64,000 nt of DNA from Rhodococcus sp. 4CII (GCF_014256275.1 NZ_JACCFE010000002.1:3638001-3702000); one strand, 5' to 3'. Shown: positions 8,002 to 17,035, numbered from the stretch's first letter. Notes: generated by a model from the letters alone, not told the origin. A program made the numbers and translations.

Positions 8002-11000
8002 GAGCTGCCTCCATCACTGCCTCGTCCACGTTCTTTCCATCCTTCTTCGCGGCCTCGATGGCCAATAGCACCTTCTTGTAATCGCGAGGCATCACCTTCG
8101 CGAAGTGATTGACCTGCTGGGACCAGTCGGAGAGGATGCGCGTCGCAACCTCGGAGCCGGTCTCATCGCGGTGACGCTCGATGGCGGCCTTCAGCCAGGT
8201 GAAATCGTCACCCGTCAGGTCCTCGAGATCCACCAGTTCCGTGTTGAGGTTGTCCTCGAACACCTTGTCCGGGTTGTAGACGTACGCCACGCCACCGGAC
8301 ATGCCGGCACCGAAGTTACGTCCCGTCGCACCGAGGATGACGACCTTTCCGCCGGTCATGTACTCGCAACCGTGGTCGCCGACTCCCTCGACCACCGCGG
8401 TGGCACCGGAGTTGCGGACCGCGAATCGCTCGCCCACGACACCGCGGAGCAGCGCCTCACCGCTCGTGGCACCGAACAGGATCACGTTGCCGCCGATGAT
8501 GTTGTCCTCGGCGACGAACCCGGGCGCGGTCTCCAGCGGCGGACGCACCACGAGGCGACCACCGGACAGGCCCTTGCCGACGAAGTCGTTGGCGTCGCCG
8601 TGCAGGCGCAGGGTCATGCCCCTGGGAACGAATGCACCGAAGCTGTTACCGGCCGAACCGGTGAACGTGATGTCGATGGTGTCGTCCGGCAGGCCCTCGC
8701 CGCCGTACGCCTTCGTCACCTCATGGCCGAGCATGGTGCCGACCGTGCGGTTGACGTTGGTGATCGGCGACTCGAACGTGACCTTGGTGCCCTTGTCGAG
8801 AGCGTTGCGGCTCGAGACGATCAGCTGCTGGTCGAGCGCCTTGTCGAGGCCGTGGTCCTGGGTGCCCGTGCAGTGCAGGTCCTGGTCCATGAACGCCGAC
8901 TCGGTCTCGTGCAGGATCGGCGACAGGTCGAGGTTTCCGGCCTTGCTGCCCTTCCAGTGCTCGAGCGCCTTCGTGGTGTCGAGGACGTCCACCTGCCCGA
9001 CGGCCTCGTCGAGGGTGCGGAAGCCGAGCTCGGCGAGGAGCTCGCGCACCTCTTCGGCGATGAAGAGGAAGAAGTTCTCCACGAATTCCGGCTTGCCGGT
9101 GAACCGCTTGCGCAGCACCGGGTTCTGCGTCGCGACACCCACGGGGCAGGTGTCGAGGTGGCAGACCCGCATCATGATGCAACCCGACACCACCAGCGGA
9201 GCGGTCGCGAAACCGAACTCCTCGCCACCGAGCAGCGCGGCGACCATGACGTCGCGGCCGGTCTTGAGCTGGCCGTCCACCTGCACGACGATGCGGTCGC
9301 GCAGACCGTTCAGCAGCAGCGTCTGCTGGGTCTCGGCGAGGCCGAGCTCCCACGGGGCGCCCGCGTGCTTCATCGACGTCAGCGGGGTGGCGCCGGTGCC
9401 ACCGTCGTGGCCGGAGATCAGCACGACGTCCGCGTGTGCCTTGGACACACCGGCGGCGACGGTGCCGACGCCGACCTCGGACACCAGCTTCACGTGGATC
9501 CGGGCCTGCGGGTTTGCGTTCTTCAGGTCGTGGATCAGCTGCGCGAGATCCTCGATCGAGTAGATGTCGTGGTGCGGCGGGGGCGAGATCAGCCCGACGC
9601 CGGGCGTGGAGTGCCGGACCTCGGCCACCCACGGGTACACCTTGTGCGCCGGCAGCTGGCCGCCCTCACCGGGCTTGGCTCCCTGCGCCATCTTGATCTG
9701 GATGTCGGTGCAGTTGGTCAGGTAGTGCGACGTGACACCGAAGCGTCCCGACGCGACCTGCTTGATCGCCGACCGGCGCCAGTCACCGTTCTCGTCCGGG
9801 GTGAACCGGGCCGGGTTCTCGCCGCCCTCACCGGAGTTGGAGCGACCGCCGAGGCGGTTCATGGCGATGGCGAGGGTCTCGTGCGCCTCGGCCGAGATCG
9901 AGCCGTAGCTCATCGCACCGGTCGAGAAGCGCTTGACGATCTCGGTGGCGGGCTCGACCTCGTCCAGCGGGACGGGCTCGCGCACGCCCTTCTTGAACTC
10001 GAAGAGGCCACGCAGCGCCGCGAGACGCTCGGACTGGTCGTCGACCAGCTTCGTGTACTCCTTGAACACCTCGTACTGTCCGGTGCGCGTGGAGTGCTGC
10101 AGCTTGAACACCGTGTCCGGGTTGAACAGGTGGTACTCGCCCTCACGACGCCACTGGTACTCGCCGCCCACCTCGAGCTCGCGGTGCGCGCGTTCCTCGG
10201 GACGGTCCAGGTACGCGTTGGCGTGCCGAACCGCGACGTCGGCGGCGATCTGGTCGAGACCGATGCCGCCGAGGCTCGAGTTCAGCCCGGTGAAGTACTC
10301 GTCCACCAGGTCCTGCGACAGGCCGATGACCTGGAACAGCTGGGCGCCGGTGTAGGACGCCAGAGTGGAGATGCCCATCTTGGACATCACCTTGAGCACA
10401 CCCTTGCCCGCGGCCTTGATGTAGTTCTGGATGGCCTTGTCGAGAGAGACGCCCTGCAACTCGTTGTTGCGGACGGCCTCGTCGACGGTCTCGAAGGCCA
10501 TGTACGGGTTGACCGCCGCCGCACCGAACCCGATGAGGAGCGCCATGTGGTGCACCTCGCGGGCGTCGCCGGACTCCACGATGAGTCCGACCTTCGTGCG
10601 GGTCTTCTCGCGCACCAGATGATGGTGCACAGCCGACGTCAGCAGCAGCGACGGGATGGGCGCGTACGTCTCGTTCGACTCACGGTCGGACAGGACGACG
10701 AGGCGCGCACCGCCGGCGATAGCCTCCGACACCTGGTAGCGGACGTCGTCGAGGGCCTTGCGCAGGCCCGCTCCGCCCTCGGCGACCGGGTAGAGACCGC
10801 GGACGATGACGCTGCGGAAGTTCGGGAATTCGCCGTCGTCGTTGACGTGAATGAGCTTCGACAGGTCGTCGTTGTGCAAGATCGGCTGCGGCAGGAAGAT
10901 CTGCCGGCAGGACTCCGCGGTGGGGTGCAGCAGGTCGTGCTCGGGACCGATGGTGCCGCCCAGGCTGGTGACGACCTCTTCGCGGATGGCGTCGAGCGGC

Positions 11001-12622
11001 GGGTTCGTGACCTGCGCGAACAGCTGCGAAAAGTAGTCGAACAGCATGCGCGACCGCGACGACAGCACGGCGATCGGGGTGTCGGTACCCATGGAGCCGA
11101 GCGCCTCGGCACCGGAGATCGCCATCGGCTTGACGAGGAGGTTGACCTCTTCGTTGGTGTAACCGAACATCTGCTGACGCAGAACGACGCGCTCGTGCGA
11201 CATGTACGTGTACGGGCGGTCCGGCAGGTCGTTCATGTGGGTCAGACCCTGGTCGAGCCACTCCTGGTAGGGGTGCTCGGAGGCCAGTTCCGACTTGATC
11301 TCGTCGTCGCTGATGATGCGGCCCTCGGCGGTGTCGACGAGGAACATGCGGCCGGGCTGCAGCCGGATCTTCTTCACGACGGTCGCCGGGTCGATCGGCA
11401 GGACGCCGACCTCGGAGGCCATGACGACGAGGTCGTCTTCGGTCACCCAGAGGCGTGAGGGGCGCAGGCCGTTGCGGTCGAGGACGGCCCCGATGACGGT
11501 GCCGTCGGTGAAGCACACCGACGCCGGTCCGTCCCACGGCTCCATCAGCGACGAGTGGTACTGGTAGAACGCCCGGCGGGCGGGGTCCATGCTCTCGTGC
11601 CGTTCCCAGGCTTCCGGGATCATCATCAGCACGGCGTGCGGCAGGCTGCGGCCACCGAGGTGCAGCATCTCGAGCACCTCGTCGAACCGCGCGGTGTCGC
11701 TGGCGCCCTTCGTGCAGACCGGGAAAATCTTCTCGAGTTGGCTGCGCCGATCCTTGCCGGGCCCAACCTCTCCGGCCACACCGAAGATGTCGCTGTCGAT
11801 GAGCGCCTCACGGGCACGCATCCAGTTCTCGTTACCGGTGACGGTGTTGATCTCACCGTTGTGGGCCACGCGCCGGAACGGGTGGGCCAGCGGCCACGAC
11901 GGGAACGTGTTGGTGGAGAAGCGCGAGTGCACCAGGCCGAGGGCCGACTCGACGCGCTCGTCCTGCAGGTCCAGGTAGAAACCCTTGAGCTGGGGGGTGG
12001 TGAGCATGCCCTTGTAGACGAACGTCTGGCTCGACAGGCTCGGGAAGTACACGGTCTCGCGACCGGGACCGTCCTTGCCTGCGCCTTCGCTGCCCAGCTC
12101 GTGCTCGGTGCGCTTACGGATGACGTAGGCGCGACGCTCGAGGTCGAGTCCGGTGAGGGCGTCGTTCTCGCTGCCGATGAAGATCTGCCGGAACGTCGGC
12201 ATCGCGTCGCGGGCCAGGGCGCCGAGCGACGAGTCGTCGGTCGCGACCTCACGCCAGCCGAGGACCTTCAGGCCCTCGCTCTCGACGATCTTCTCGACGG
12301 CGTCGGCGGCGCGCTGCGCGTCGGCCTTGCTCTGCGGCAGGAACGCGATGCCGGTGGCGTAGGTGCCTGCTGCGGGCAGCGGGAAGTCGACCACGGCGCG
12401 GAAGAACTTGTCCGGGACCTGGAGGAGGATGCCGGCACCGTCACCCGTGTTGGGTTCGGAGCCCGCGGCCCCACGGTGCTCGAGGTTCACCAGAGCGGTG
12501 ATCGCCTTCTCGACGATGTCCCTGCTGCGGCGGCCCTTCATGTCCACGACGAACGCGACACCACAGGAATCGTGCTCGTTCGACGGGTGATACAGCCCCT
12601 GGGGGCCTGGAAGTTGCTTCAT
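7994..12622 (-). CDS. gltB: Glutamate synthase large subunit
   Basis: The 1542-residue alpha subunit converts glutamine plus 2-oxoglutarate to two glutamates. After a short propeptide (residues 1-19), Cys20 in HDSCGVAFVVDMKG is the expected N-terminal nucleophile of the class II amidotransferase domain (to about 430). A central domain follows, then the FMN/3Fe-4S synthase domain with GEGGENPARF, HDGGTGATPLTS and the cluster loop MRVCHLDTCPVGVATQNP, and finally the GXGXG right-handed beta-helix domain (GGEGLPDDTIDI...GRNFGAGMSGGVAYV). Length matches actinobacterial GltB. It is the first gene of gltBD. A 1117-residue frame on the opposite strand is a codon-bias shadow. Confidence 0.98.
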   Translation of the reverse strand: MKQLPGPQGLYHPSNEHDSCGVAFVVDMKGRRSRDIVEKAITALVNLEHRGAAGSEPNTGDGAGILLQVPDKFFRAVVDFPLPAAGTYATGIAFLPQSKADAQRAADAVEKIVESEGLKVLGWREVATDDSSLGALARDAMPTFRQIFIGSENDALTGLDLERRAYVIRKRTEHELGSEGAGKDGPGRETVYFPSLSSQTFVYKGMLTTPQLKGFYLDLQDERVESALGLVHSRFSTNTFPSWPLAHPFRRVAHNGEINTVTGNENWMRAREALIDSDIFGVAGEVGPGKDRRSQLEKIFPVCTKGASDTARFDEVLEMLHLGGRSLPHAVLMMIPEAWERHESMDPARRAFYQYHSSLMEPWDGPASVCFTDGTVIGAVLDRNGLRPSRLWVTEDDLVVMASEVGVLPIDPATVVKKIRLQPGRMFLVDTAEGRIISDDEIKSELASEHPYQEWLDQGLTHMNDLPDRPYTYMSHERVVLRQQMFGYTNEEVNLLVKPMAISGAEALGSMGTDTPIAVLSSRSRMLFDYFSQLFAQVTNPPLDAIREEVVTSLGGTIGPEHDLLHPTAESCRQIFLPQPILHNDDLSKLIHVNDDGEFPNFRSVIVRGLYPVAEGGAGLRKALDDVRYQVSEAIAGGARLVVLSDRESNETYAPIPSLLLTSAVHHHLVREKTRTKVGLIVESGDAREVHHMALLIGFGAAAVNPYMAFETVDEAVRNNELQGVSLDKAIQNYIKAAGKGVLKVMSKMGISTLASYTGAQLFQVIGLSQDLVDEYFTGLNSSLGGIGLDQIAADVAVRHANAYLDRPEERAHRELEVGGEYQWRREGEYHLFNPDTVFKLQHSTRTGQYEVFKEYTKLVDDQSERLAALRGLFEFKKGVREPVPLDEVEPATEIVKRFSTGAMSYGSISAEAHETLAIAMNRLGGRSNSGEGGENPARFTPDENGDWRRSAIKQVASGRFGVTSHYLTNCTDIQIKMAQGAKPGEGGQLPAHKVYPWVAEVRHSTPGVGLISPPPHHDIYSIEDLAQLIHDLKNANPQARIHVKLVSEVGVGTVAAGVSKAHADVVLISGHDGGTGATPLTSMKHAGAPWELGLAETQQTLLLNGLRDRIVVQVDGQLKTGRDVMVAALLGGEEFGFATAPLVVSGCIMMRVCHLDTCPVGVATQNPVLRKRFTGKPEFVENFFLFIAEEVRELLAELGFRTLDEAVGQVDVLDTTKALEHWKGSKAGNLDLSPILHETESAFMDQDLHCTGTQDHGLDKALDQQLIVSSRNALDKGTKVTFESPITNVNRTVGTMLGHEVTKAYGGEGLPDDTIDITFTGSAGNSFGAFVPRGMTLRLHGDANDFVGKGLSGGRLVVRPPLETAPGFVAEDNIIGGNVILFGATSGEALLRGVVGERFAVRNSGATAVVEGVGDHGCEYMTGGKVVILGATGRNFGAGMSGGVAYVYNPDKVFEDNLNTELVDLEDLTGDDFTWLKAAIERHRDETGSEVATRILSDWSQQVNHFAKVMPRDYKKVLLAIEAAKKDGKNVDEAVMEAARG

Positions 12623-12928
12623 ACCTAGCCTTCGTATGCCAAAAGATGCACCGACGACCAGCAGCGCTGATGGCCATCAACTTGCAATGCAGGTGCCGTC
12701 ACGACGTGCTCGGCACCACCGATCGGCTATCGCCCTTTTGCAGCACGCTGGGTGTGGTCCTCGCACCAGGCGACGTGGCTTTTCGGTCGGGTCGGACATT
12801 CGTGGGTCCAACGTGTAACGAAAACGATAATTCAGAACCCCCGACGAAACACAACTTAGGTTGGCCTATTTACCCTCTGAACTGGGCATTGTCGAGGGCG
12901 GACCTCGTCCGACTGCACTGAGTACATG
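12623..12928. promoter_or_regulatory. gltB leader; weak GlnR-like half sites
   Basis: These 306 bases upstream of gltB contain no gene. The stretch 12825-12840 reads GTAAC-GAAAAC-GATAA, partly matching the actinobacterial GlnR pattern GTnAC-N6-GnAAC (right half imperfect). The spot is about 200 bases from the gltB start. AT content rises between 12820 and 12890, as expected of a promoter. Confidence 0.3.
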
Positions 12929-13477
12929 TTAAGTGAGCGCGCCGAGCACCGCTGTAATTCCCGCAGTCGGATCGAAATCGAGATCCGGGACGGTGAGTTG
13001 ATGAAGGATCACACCGTCCAGGTAGTCGGTGACGACGACGGCGTCGGCGGCGGGGTTCTTCGATCCCACGACCCCCAGTATGCCAGCACCCCATTCCACG
13101 AGGGTGCGACGCGCGTCACCGATCTTCTCGTCGAGGCCCGGCGTCACCGAGGCCTCCACGAACAATGCGTAGCGCGCGCTGGTGCGGGTCCGGTCGGGGC
13201 CGGTGGAAGATCTCACGTAGGCGACCAGCGCCTCGACCAGTGCCTCGGCGTTGCCGGGCCGGAGGTGCGCGAACGTCTGCCGGTCCTCCCGGTCGCGTTC
13301 GGCGAGGCGGGCGACGATCCCGTCGAGGAGCGCCCCCCGACTGCGGAAGTAGTTGGACGTGGACCCCTGTGGCATTCCCGCCAGGTCGTCGACCCCGCGA
13401 TGCGTGAGGGCGCGCACACCCTTCGTGCCGAGAAGTGCGATGGCCGCGTCGAGCACCTGCTCCCGTTTTCCCGCCAT
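12929..13477 (-). CDS. TetR family transcriptional regulator
   Basis: The 182-residue regulator begins MAGKREQVLDAAIALLGTKG and has the TetR HTH in LTHRGVDDLAGMPQGSTSNYF. The Asn-Tyr-Phe helix-3 ending (rather than Tyr-x-His-Phe) is typical of a subgroup next to monooxygenase genes. Immediately upstream lie two tandem operator-like inverted repeats, and beyond them the remains of a divergent FAD monooxygenase gene. This suggests the regulator once controlled that gene and itself. The regulator frame is intact although its partner is destroyed. Confidence 0.9.
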   Translation of the reverse strand: MAGKREQVLDAAIALLGTKGVRALTHRGVDDLAGMPQGSTSNYFRSRGALLDGIVARLAERDREDRQTFAHLRPGNAEALVEALVAYVRSSTGPDRTRTSARYALFVEASVTPGLDEKIGDARRTLVEWGAGILGVVGSKNPAADAVVVTDYLDGVILHQLTVPDLDFDPTAGITAVLGALT

Positions 13478-13485
13478 TTCCCCAC

Positions 13486-13521
13486 ACTACAGCGGTAGTA
13501 AGTTTCACTACAGGCGTAGTG
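13486..13521. promoter_or_regulatory. Tandem inverted repeats, ACTAC-N4-GTAGT twice
   Basis: ACTAC-AGCG-GTAGT (13486-13499) and CACTAC-AGGC-GTAGTG (13506-13521) have the same half-sites and spacer length. Their equivalent bases are 21 apart, two helical turns. They lie 9 bases before the TetR start and 12 bases before the ATG of the pseudogene, so both promoters would be covered. Confidence 0.7.
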
Positions 13522-13532
13522 CGGTCGGAGTC

Positions 13533-13812
13533 ATGACCCAATCCGCAGCAGTCCTCGGCGGCGGCATCGGCGGACTCGCCGACGGAACCATCTCGTTCGG
13601 CACGCCCGCAGGCAACTGTTCGGCGAGGCATTCGAGCCCGCGTACACAGGTGCGACGGCGTGGCGCGGCTGGGTGCCCGGTCACCGCGACGCCTGAGTGA
13701 AACCTGGTACAGGGACGCACTTTTCGGCATCACACCGCGCGACGGCGACCTGGCCTGACGGGAATCCGGGCGCGCGGGAACGCCTGGCCGTCTGGTACTT
13801 TGCCGCGGTAGG
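13533..13812 (+). pseudogene. Remnant of FAD-dependent monooxygenase
   Basis: Fragments of an aromatic-ring type flavoprotein monooxygenase are readable in successive frames. Frame one, from ATG 13533, gives TQSAAVLGGGIGGLA, the N-terminal FAD-binding loop. A second frame (13616-13696) gives FEPAYTGATAWRGWVPG, matching the conserved Tyr-x-Gly-x-Thr-Ala-Trp-Arg-Gly segment. A third (13693-13758) gives LSETWYRDALFGITPRDGD, matching the Glu-Thr-Trp-Gly...Phe-Gly-Ile-x-Pro block, and a trace VWYFAAV ends it. About 130-150 residues between the first two blocks are missing, and the whole C-terminal half is gone. It is divergent from the intact TetR gene. Confidence 0.75.
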
Positions 13813-14045
13813 GGGGACGAGAAAGAACCGGGGGCGGTCATGGGGGCGGTGAATGACGGCTGCGGCAGTGTGCCGCCAGCACGGACGTATCTCATCGGGG
13901 GAGCATCACATCCACCTCGTCGGTGGACGCATTCTGTTGTGCTCGCTTCTCTCTTTCGGTGCCTCTGATCTGCATCACTCCTGCTTTTGCGCCATCAGCA
14001 CCAGTCCGTTCGATCACCTGTCCGTTCGACTTCAGGAGTTCCGAC

Positions 14046-14918
14046 TTGAGAATCCGCATGCACGCTCTGGCAGCCGCGATTTCGGTGTCCGCCGCCGCAC
14101 TGCTCGGTGCCGCGACGGCACACGCCGCGCCGACCACGCAGCCGTCGACGTCGCAGCCGGGCGTCACCGACCCCTCGGCCGCCCCCACCACGTCGCAGCC
14201 CGGTGTGACGGTCCCGACGCCGCCGTCCACCCCGCCCAGCACGTCGCAGCCGGGCGTCACCGACCCCTCGGCTCCGGCCCCGACCACGCCCGCTCCCCTG
14301 CAGGCTCCGCTGGCGGTCCCGGGCGGCGAGGCGGCTGTGCCTGCTGCTCCGGCCGCCACCGACCCGGCGCAGGAATCGGCACTCGCGGCGGAGTCCGCAC
14401 CCGCCGAGCAGCCCGCGACCGTGTGGATCGACCCCGACGACATGCCGAGGGCGCACCAGGCACCGGTCGCCCCCGCCCTGCCCGTGCCGAAGCCGGTGGT
14501 CGAGGTGAACGCTGCCGCCGACACCCTGGTCGGGGCGGTGCCGATGGCCGTCAACGGTCGTCAGTACGGCAACCCCGAGGGATACGTCGGCACCATCGGC
14601 TGGCGAGTCGGTGAAGCCACCGGCACCGCGGGCATCGCCGTCGACCCGTCCTCGCCGACGGCCGCGACCGTCTCCGCGTTCTCGGCCGATTCCGACGCCG
14701 AGCACCCCACGAACTGGTCTGCGCCCGTCGACGTCACACCCGTCGCCGCCGCGATCTCGGCTGCGGCCGACCGGTACCCGGCCTTCGGACAGCTCGTCGA
14801 GACGATCGCGTCGCTGCCCGCACCGCAGCTCCCGCAGCTGCAGTCGACCGACAGCGGTCCAGCGTCCACCACGATCGGCGGCGTCAACGTACGCAGCCAG
14901 GCAACGCTGCACGTGTGA
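14046..14918 (+). CDS. Secreted Pro/Ala-rich protein with TSQPGVT repeats
   Basis: The TTG at 14046 is taken as start because CAGGAG lies 8 bases upstream; an ATG at 14058 would lose only four residues. The 290-residue product begins with a signal peptide ending AHA|APT. Three copies of TSQPGVT, each followed by a short Pro/Ser-rich linker, occupy about residues 37-80, then a Pro/Ala-rich region. The C-terminal 110 residues (GNPEGYVGTIGWRVGEATG onward) look folded. No known catalytic motif was found. It heads a three-gene unit with a membrane protein and a ParA-like protein; a stem-loop separates it from the second gene. Function unknown, probably envelope-associated. Confidence 0.72.
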   Translation: MRIRMHALAAAISVSAAALLGAATAHAAPTTQPSTSQPGVTDPSAAPTTSQPGVTVPTPPSTPPSTSQPGVTDPSAPAPTTPAPLQAPLAVPGGEAAVPAAPAATDPAQESALAAESAPAEQPATVWIDPDDMPRAHQAPVAPALPVPKPVVEVNAAADTLVGAVPMAVNGRQYGNPEGYVGTIGWRVGEATGTAGIAVDPSSPTAATVSAFSADSDAEHPTNWSAPVDVTPVAAAISAAADRYPAFGQLVETIASLPAPQLPQLQSTDSGPASTTIGGVNVRSQATLHV

Positions 14919-14925
14919 TCCGATT

Positions 14926-14965
14926 CCCTCGCGTGGAGCCCGCAAGGCTCGGCTCCGCGCGAGGG
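14926..14965 (+). terminator. Stem-loop between the first two genes of the unit
   Basis: CCCTCGCG-T-GGAGCC pairs with GGCTCC-G-CGCGAGGG around a 10-base loop, a 15-pair stem including one T-G pair. No T-run follows, so it may be a partial terminator or an mRNA stabiliser giving more of the first product. Confidence 0.55.
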
Positions 14966-14988
14966 AGCGAGGTGTGGAGGATTCAACC

Positions 14989-15654
14989 GTGACCGAACCG
15001 CCGAACAGGGCACCCCTCGACCGCTTCTCGCACTGGTTCCCGCCCTTCGCGTCGGCGCCGGCACCGGGGTCGACCGTTCCCGCAGCGGCACCCGAACAAC
15101 CTCCCGCTCCGACGTGGCTGACTCCGGGCGACGAGTCCGGTTCCATCCCACCGCTGCGCGACGGTCGCGGCAGACAGACATTCGCCGCCGCCGGAGCGGC
15201 CGCCGCGGTGATCGCCGTCGTCGCCGGTGTGGTCGCCGTGTCCACCTCGCACTCCGGGGGATCCCCTGTCGCCGCCGCGGATTCGGGCTGGTGCGTCGAA
15301 TCCCGGGACGGCGCGACGGTCGTCGGCAACGGTCCCGGCGGGACTTCCGACGGCGTGGCCGCGATCCTCGCCTTCGACCACGCCTACTACGCCGAACGCA
15401 GCGGCGCCAAGGCCCGCGTGGTGGTCGCGCCCGACGCGCCGGTCGGATCGGCCGACACCATCCAGGGCGGCATCGACTCGGTGCCGGAGGGCACCGAGCA
15501 CTGCCTCGCCATCACCGAGACCGCACCGGCCCGCTACGCGGTGACGCTGTCGGAGCTGCGTCCGGACGGGTCGACGACTCGGTACGAGCAGGTGGTGACC
15601 ACCGCCGAGCGCGACGGTCGCACCTACATCACATCCATTGGAGACGCGAAGTGA
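14989..15654 (+). CDS. Single-pass membrane protein of unknown function
   Basis: GTG 14989 is preceded by GTGGAGG and gives 221 residues; frames extending further upstream are shadows of the secreted protein gene. A Pro-rich cytoplasmic part (about 1-62, including DRFSHWFPPFASAPAPG) leads to one membrane helix (about 65-87), then an outside domain of about 130 residues starting DSGWCVESRDGATVVGNGPGG and containing two cysteines (WCVE, HCLA) likely disulfide linked. The stop overlaps the next start (GTGA). Proteins of similar layout sit near ParA-like proteins in actinobacterial secretion loci. That link is inference. Confidence 0.75.
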   Translation: MTEPPNRAPLDRFSHWFPPFASAPAPGSTVPAAAPEQPPAPTWLTPGDESGSIPPLRDGRGRQTFAAAGAAAAVIAVVAGVVAVSTSHSGGSPVAAADSGWCVESRDGATVVGNGPGGTSDGVAAILAFDHAYYAERSGAKARVVVAPDAPVGSADTIQGGIDSVPEGTEHCLAITETAPARYAVTLSELRPDGSTTRYEQVVTTAERDGRTYITSIGDAK

Positions 15655-16418
15655 ACGATACACTGCTGCAACCACTTCCGATGTCGATCCTCGTCCTCGG
15701 GGCGTGCGGAGGTGCCGGGGCCACCACGACGGCGCTCGGGCTCGCGAATACCGCGGCGGTGCGGGGCGGCGCGGTCGTGGCCGTGGACGCGACACCCGCC
15801 GGCGGCGACATCGCCGAACGCGGCGCCGACGCCGTGCTCTCCGTGAGCGGGCTCGAGCAGGTGGTGGCCGCCGGGCCCGTCGCGGACGACGTGTTCGACG
15901 GGTACTGCTCCCGCACGAGCGCCGGAACCTGCATCCTGAACCGCATCGGGAATCAGACCGCGACAGATCGTGAATTCGACGCTCTCACAGGGGCACTGCG
16001 TGCGCGCGGCGGGAGCGCCGTCCACGACCTGGGTCACCGATTGCGCGCCGCGTACCTCGCGCCACTACTGTCCACTCCGTCGCCCATCGTCCTCGTGGTG
16101 CCGTGCCGTGCGGACGCGTTCAATCGTCTGCGCGCGACATTGCAGTCGATCGGTGACACGCTCGGCGAACCCGGACTCGCCCGCACCGACGTCACCGTGT
16201 CGAACCAGGACGCCACCGGTTGGCAGGTGGACGTCGACCTGCTCCGCCAATACCTGGGCGGACAGGTGTGGGGCATCGAAACCATCCCCTACGACGAACA
16301 TCTGGGCATGGGCATCGTCATCGATCACGCGCGGCTGGCACCGCAGACCCGGATGGCGTACGAACGGGTGTCCGCCGCGGCGTCGGCGGTGGCCGAAGGT
16401 CGTCCGGATCGGGTCTGA
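15651..16418 (+). CDS. MinD/ParA-like protein with degenerate P-loop
   Basis: The 255-residue product begins at GTG 15651, overlapping the previous stop by 4 bases. The opening strand SILVLGACGGAGATTTALG sits where MinD/ParA proteins have KGGxGKTT, but both lysines are replaced (Cys-Gly-Gly-Ala-Gly-Ala-Thr-Thr). The next strand VVAVDATPAGGD keeps the VDxDP-like element, and IVLVVPCRADAFNRLRATL resembles the late strand and helix. Loss of the Walker lysine suggests no ATP hydrolysis, or a scaffold role. The preceding coupled gene encodes a membrane protein that may be its partner. Confidence 0.75.
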   Translation: MNDTLLQPLPMSILVLGACGGAGATTTALGLANTAAVRGGAVVAVDATPAGGDIAERGADAVLSVSGLEQVVAAGPVADDVFDGYCSRTSAGTCILNRIGNQTATDREFDALTGALRARGGSAVHDLGHRLRAAYLAPLLSTPSPIVLVVPCRADAFNRLRATLQSIGDTLGEPGLARTDVTVSNQDATGWQVDVDLLRQYLGGQVWGIETIPYDEHLGMGIVIDHARLAPQTRMAYERVSAAASAVAEGRPDRV

Positions 16419-16528
16419 GCGAGCGCGTCCAGTACCCTTCCGGCCGGGGAGGACATTCGACATCGGGGGCTGTCGTGGGGGAAACTGTCGGCGACTGGCG
16501 CGCAAACGCGACGGCCGGTACCAAATTC

Positions 16529-16924
16529 TCACCCCTCCAGCAATCCCTTCAGCTTCTGCAGGTCGGTACCGACGGCTGCTATGTCTTGCGCGAATTCTTC
16601 GGCGGTGACGCCGTCGCGGCGGCGGATGGTGAAGACGACTTCGCTGTGGTCGCCGTCGGGGATGACGCGGACGGGGTTGTACACGGTGTCGCCGCCGGGG
16701 AGGGTGACGTCGTGGTCGAGGACGCCGTAGTCGTTGATGGGTGCGAAGGTCACGGCAACCTGCCCCATCGGGGAGTCGGCGAGCCAGCGGTCGCCGTCCC
16801 GGGTGATGGTGGTGCTCAGACCCGCCGCCCAGGCGGGGAGGTTGGCGGGGTCGCTCGCGTAGGCGTACACGTCGGCGGCGGTCCGGGCGATGAACACACT
16901 GACATGGGTTGATTCGGTGGTCAT
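16529..16924 (-). CDS. SRPBCC (START/polyketide cyclase-like) family protein
   Basis: The 131-residue product from ATG 16924 (GGGAGG upstream) fits the helix-grip fold. STHVSVFIARTAADVYAYASDPANLPAWAAGL is a typical opening, in which a strand is followed by the Val-Tyr-x-Tyr/Phe and Asn-Leu-Pro-x-Trp pattern. Later strands follow (WLADSPMGQVAVTF, SEVVFTIRRRDG) and a long C-terminal helix (VGTDLQKLKGLLEG). Members bind hydrophobic small molecules; the ligand here is unknown. The VOC gene diverges 111 bases away. Confidence 0.8.
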   Translation of the reverse strand: MTTESTHVSVFIARTAADVYAYASDPANLPAWAAGLSTTITRDGDRWLADSPMGQVAVTFAPINDYGVLDHDVTLPGGDTVYNPVRVIPDGDHSEVVFTIRRRDGVTAEEFAQDIAAVGTDLQKLKGLLEG

Positions 16925-17035
16925 GCCTCCCAGCATCCCCGGCGTGCCGGACCGGTGATTGTAGAAATCGGACTCCGGCGCTCGATGTCCGAAACCTTCA
17001 ATGCGGGTCGGCCGACGGTCGTTAGCGTTCTCGGT

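Noticed and set aside
8105..11458. 1117-residue open frame antisense to gltB
   Set aside because: GC-rich codon use leaves the opposite strand open; the predicted protein is Arg/Val/Asp/Leu-biased without any domain, while gltB is unmistakable.
12854..12872. TTAGGTTGGCCTATTTACC upstream of gltB as an IdeR box
   Set aside because: The left half agrees with the iron box but the right half does not (12 of 19 overall), and gltBD is not an expected iron target.
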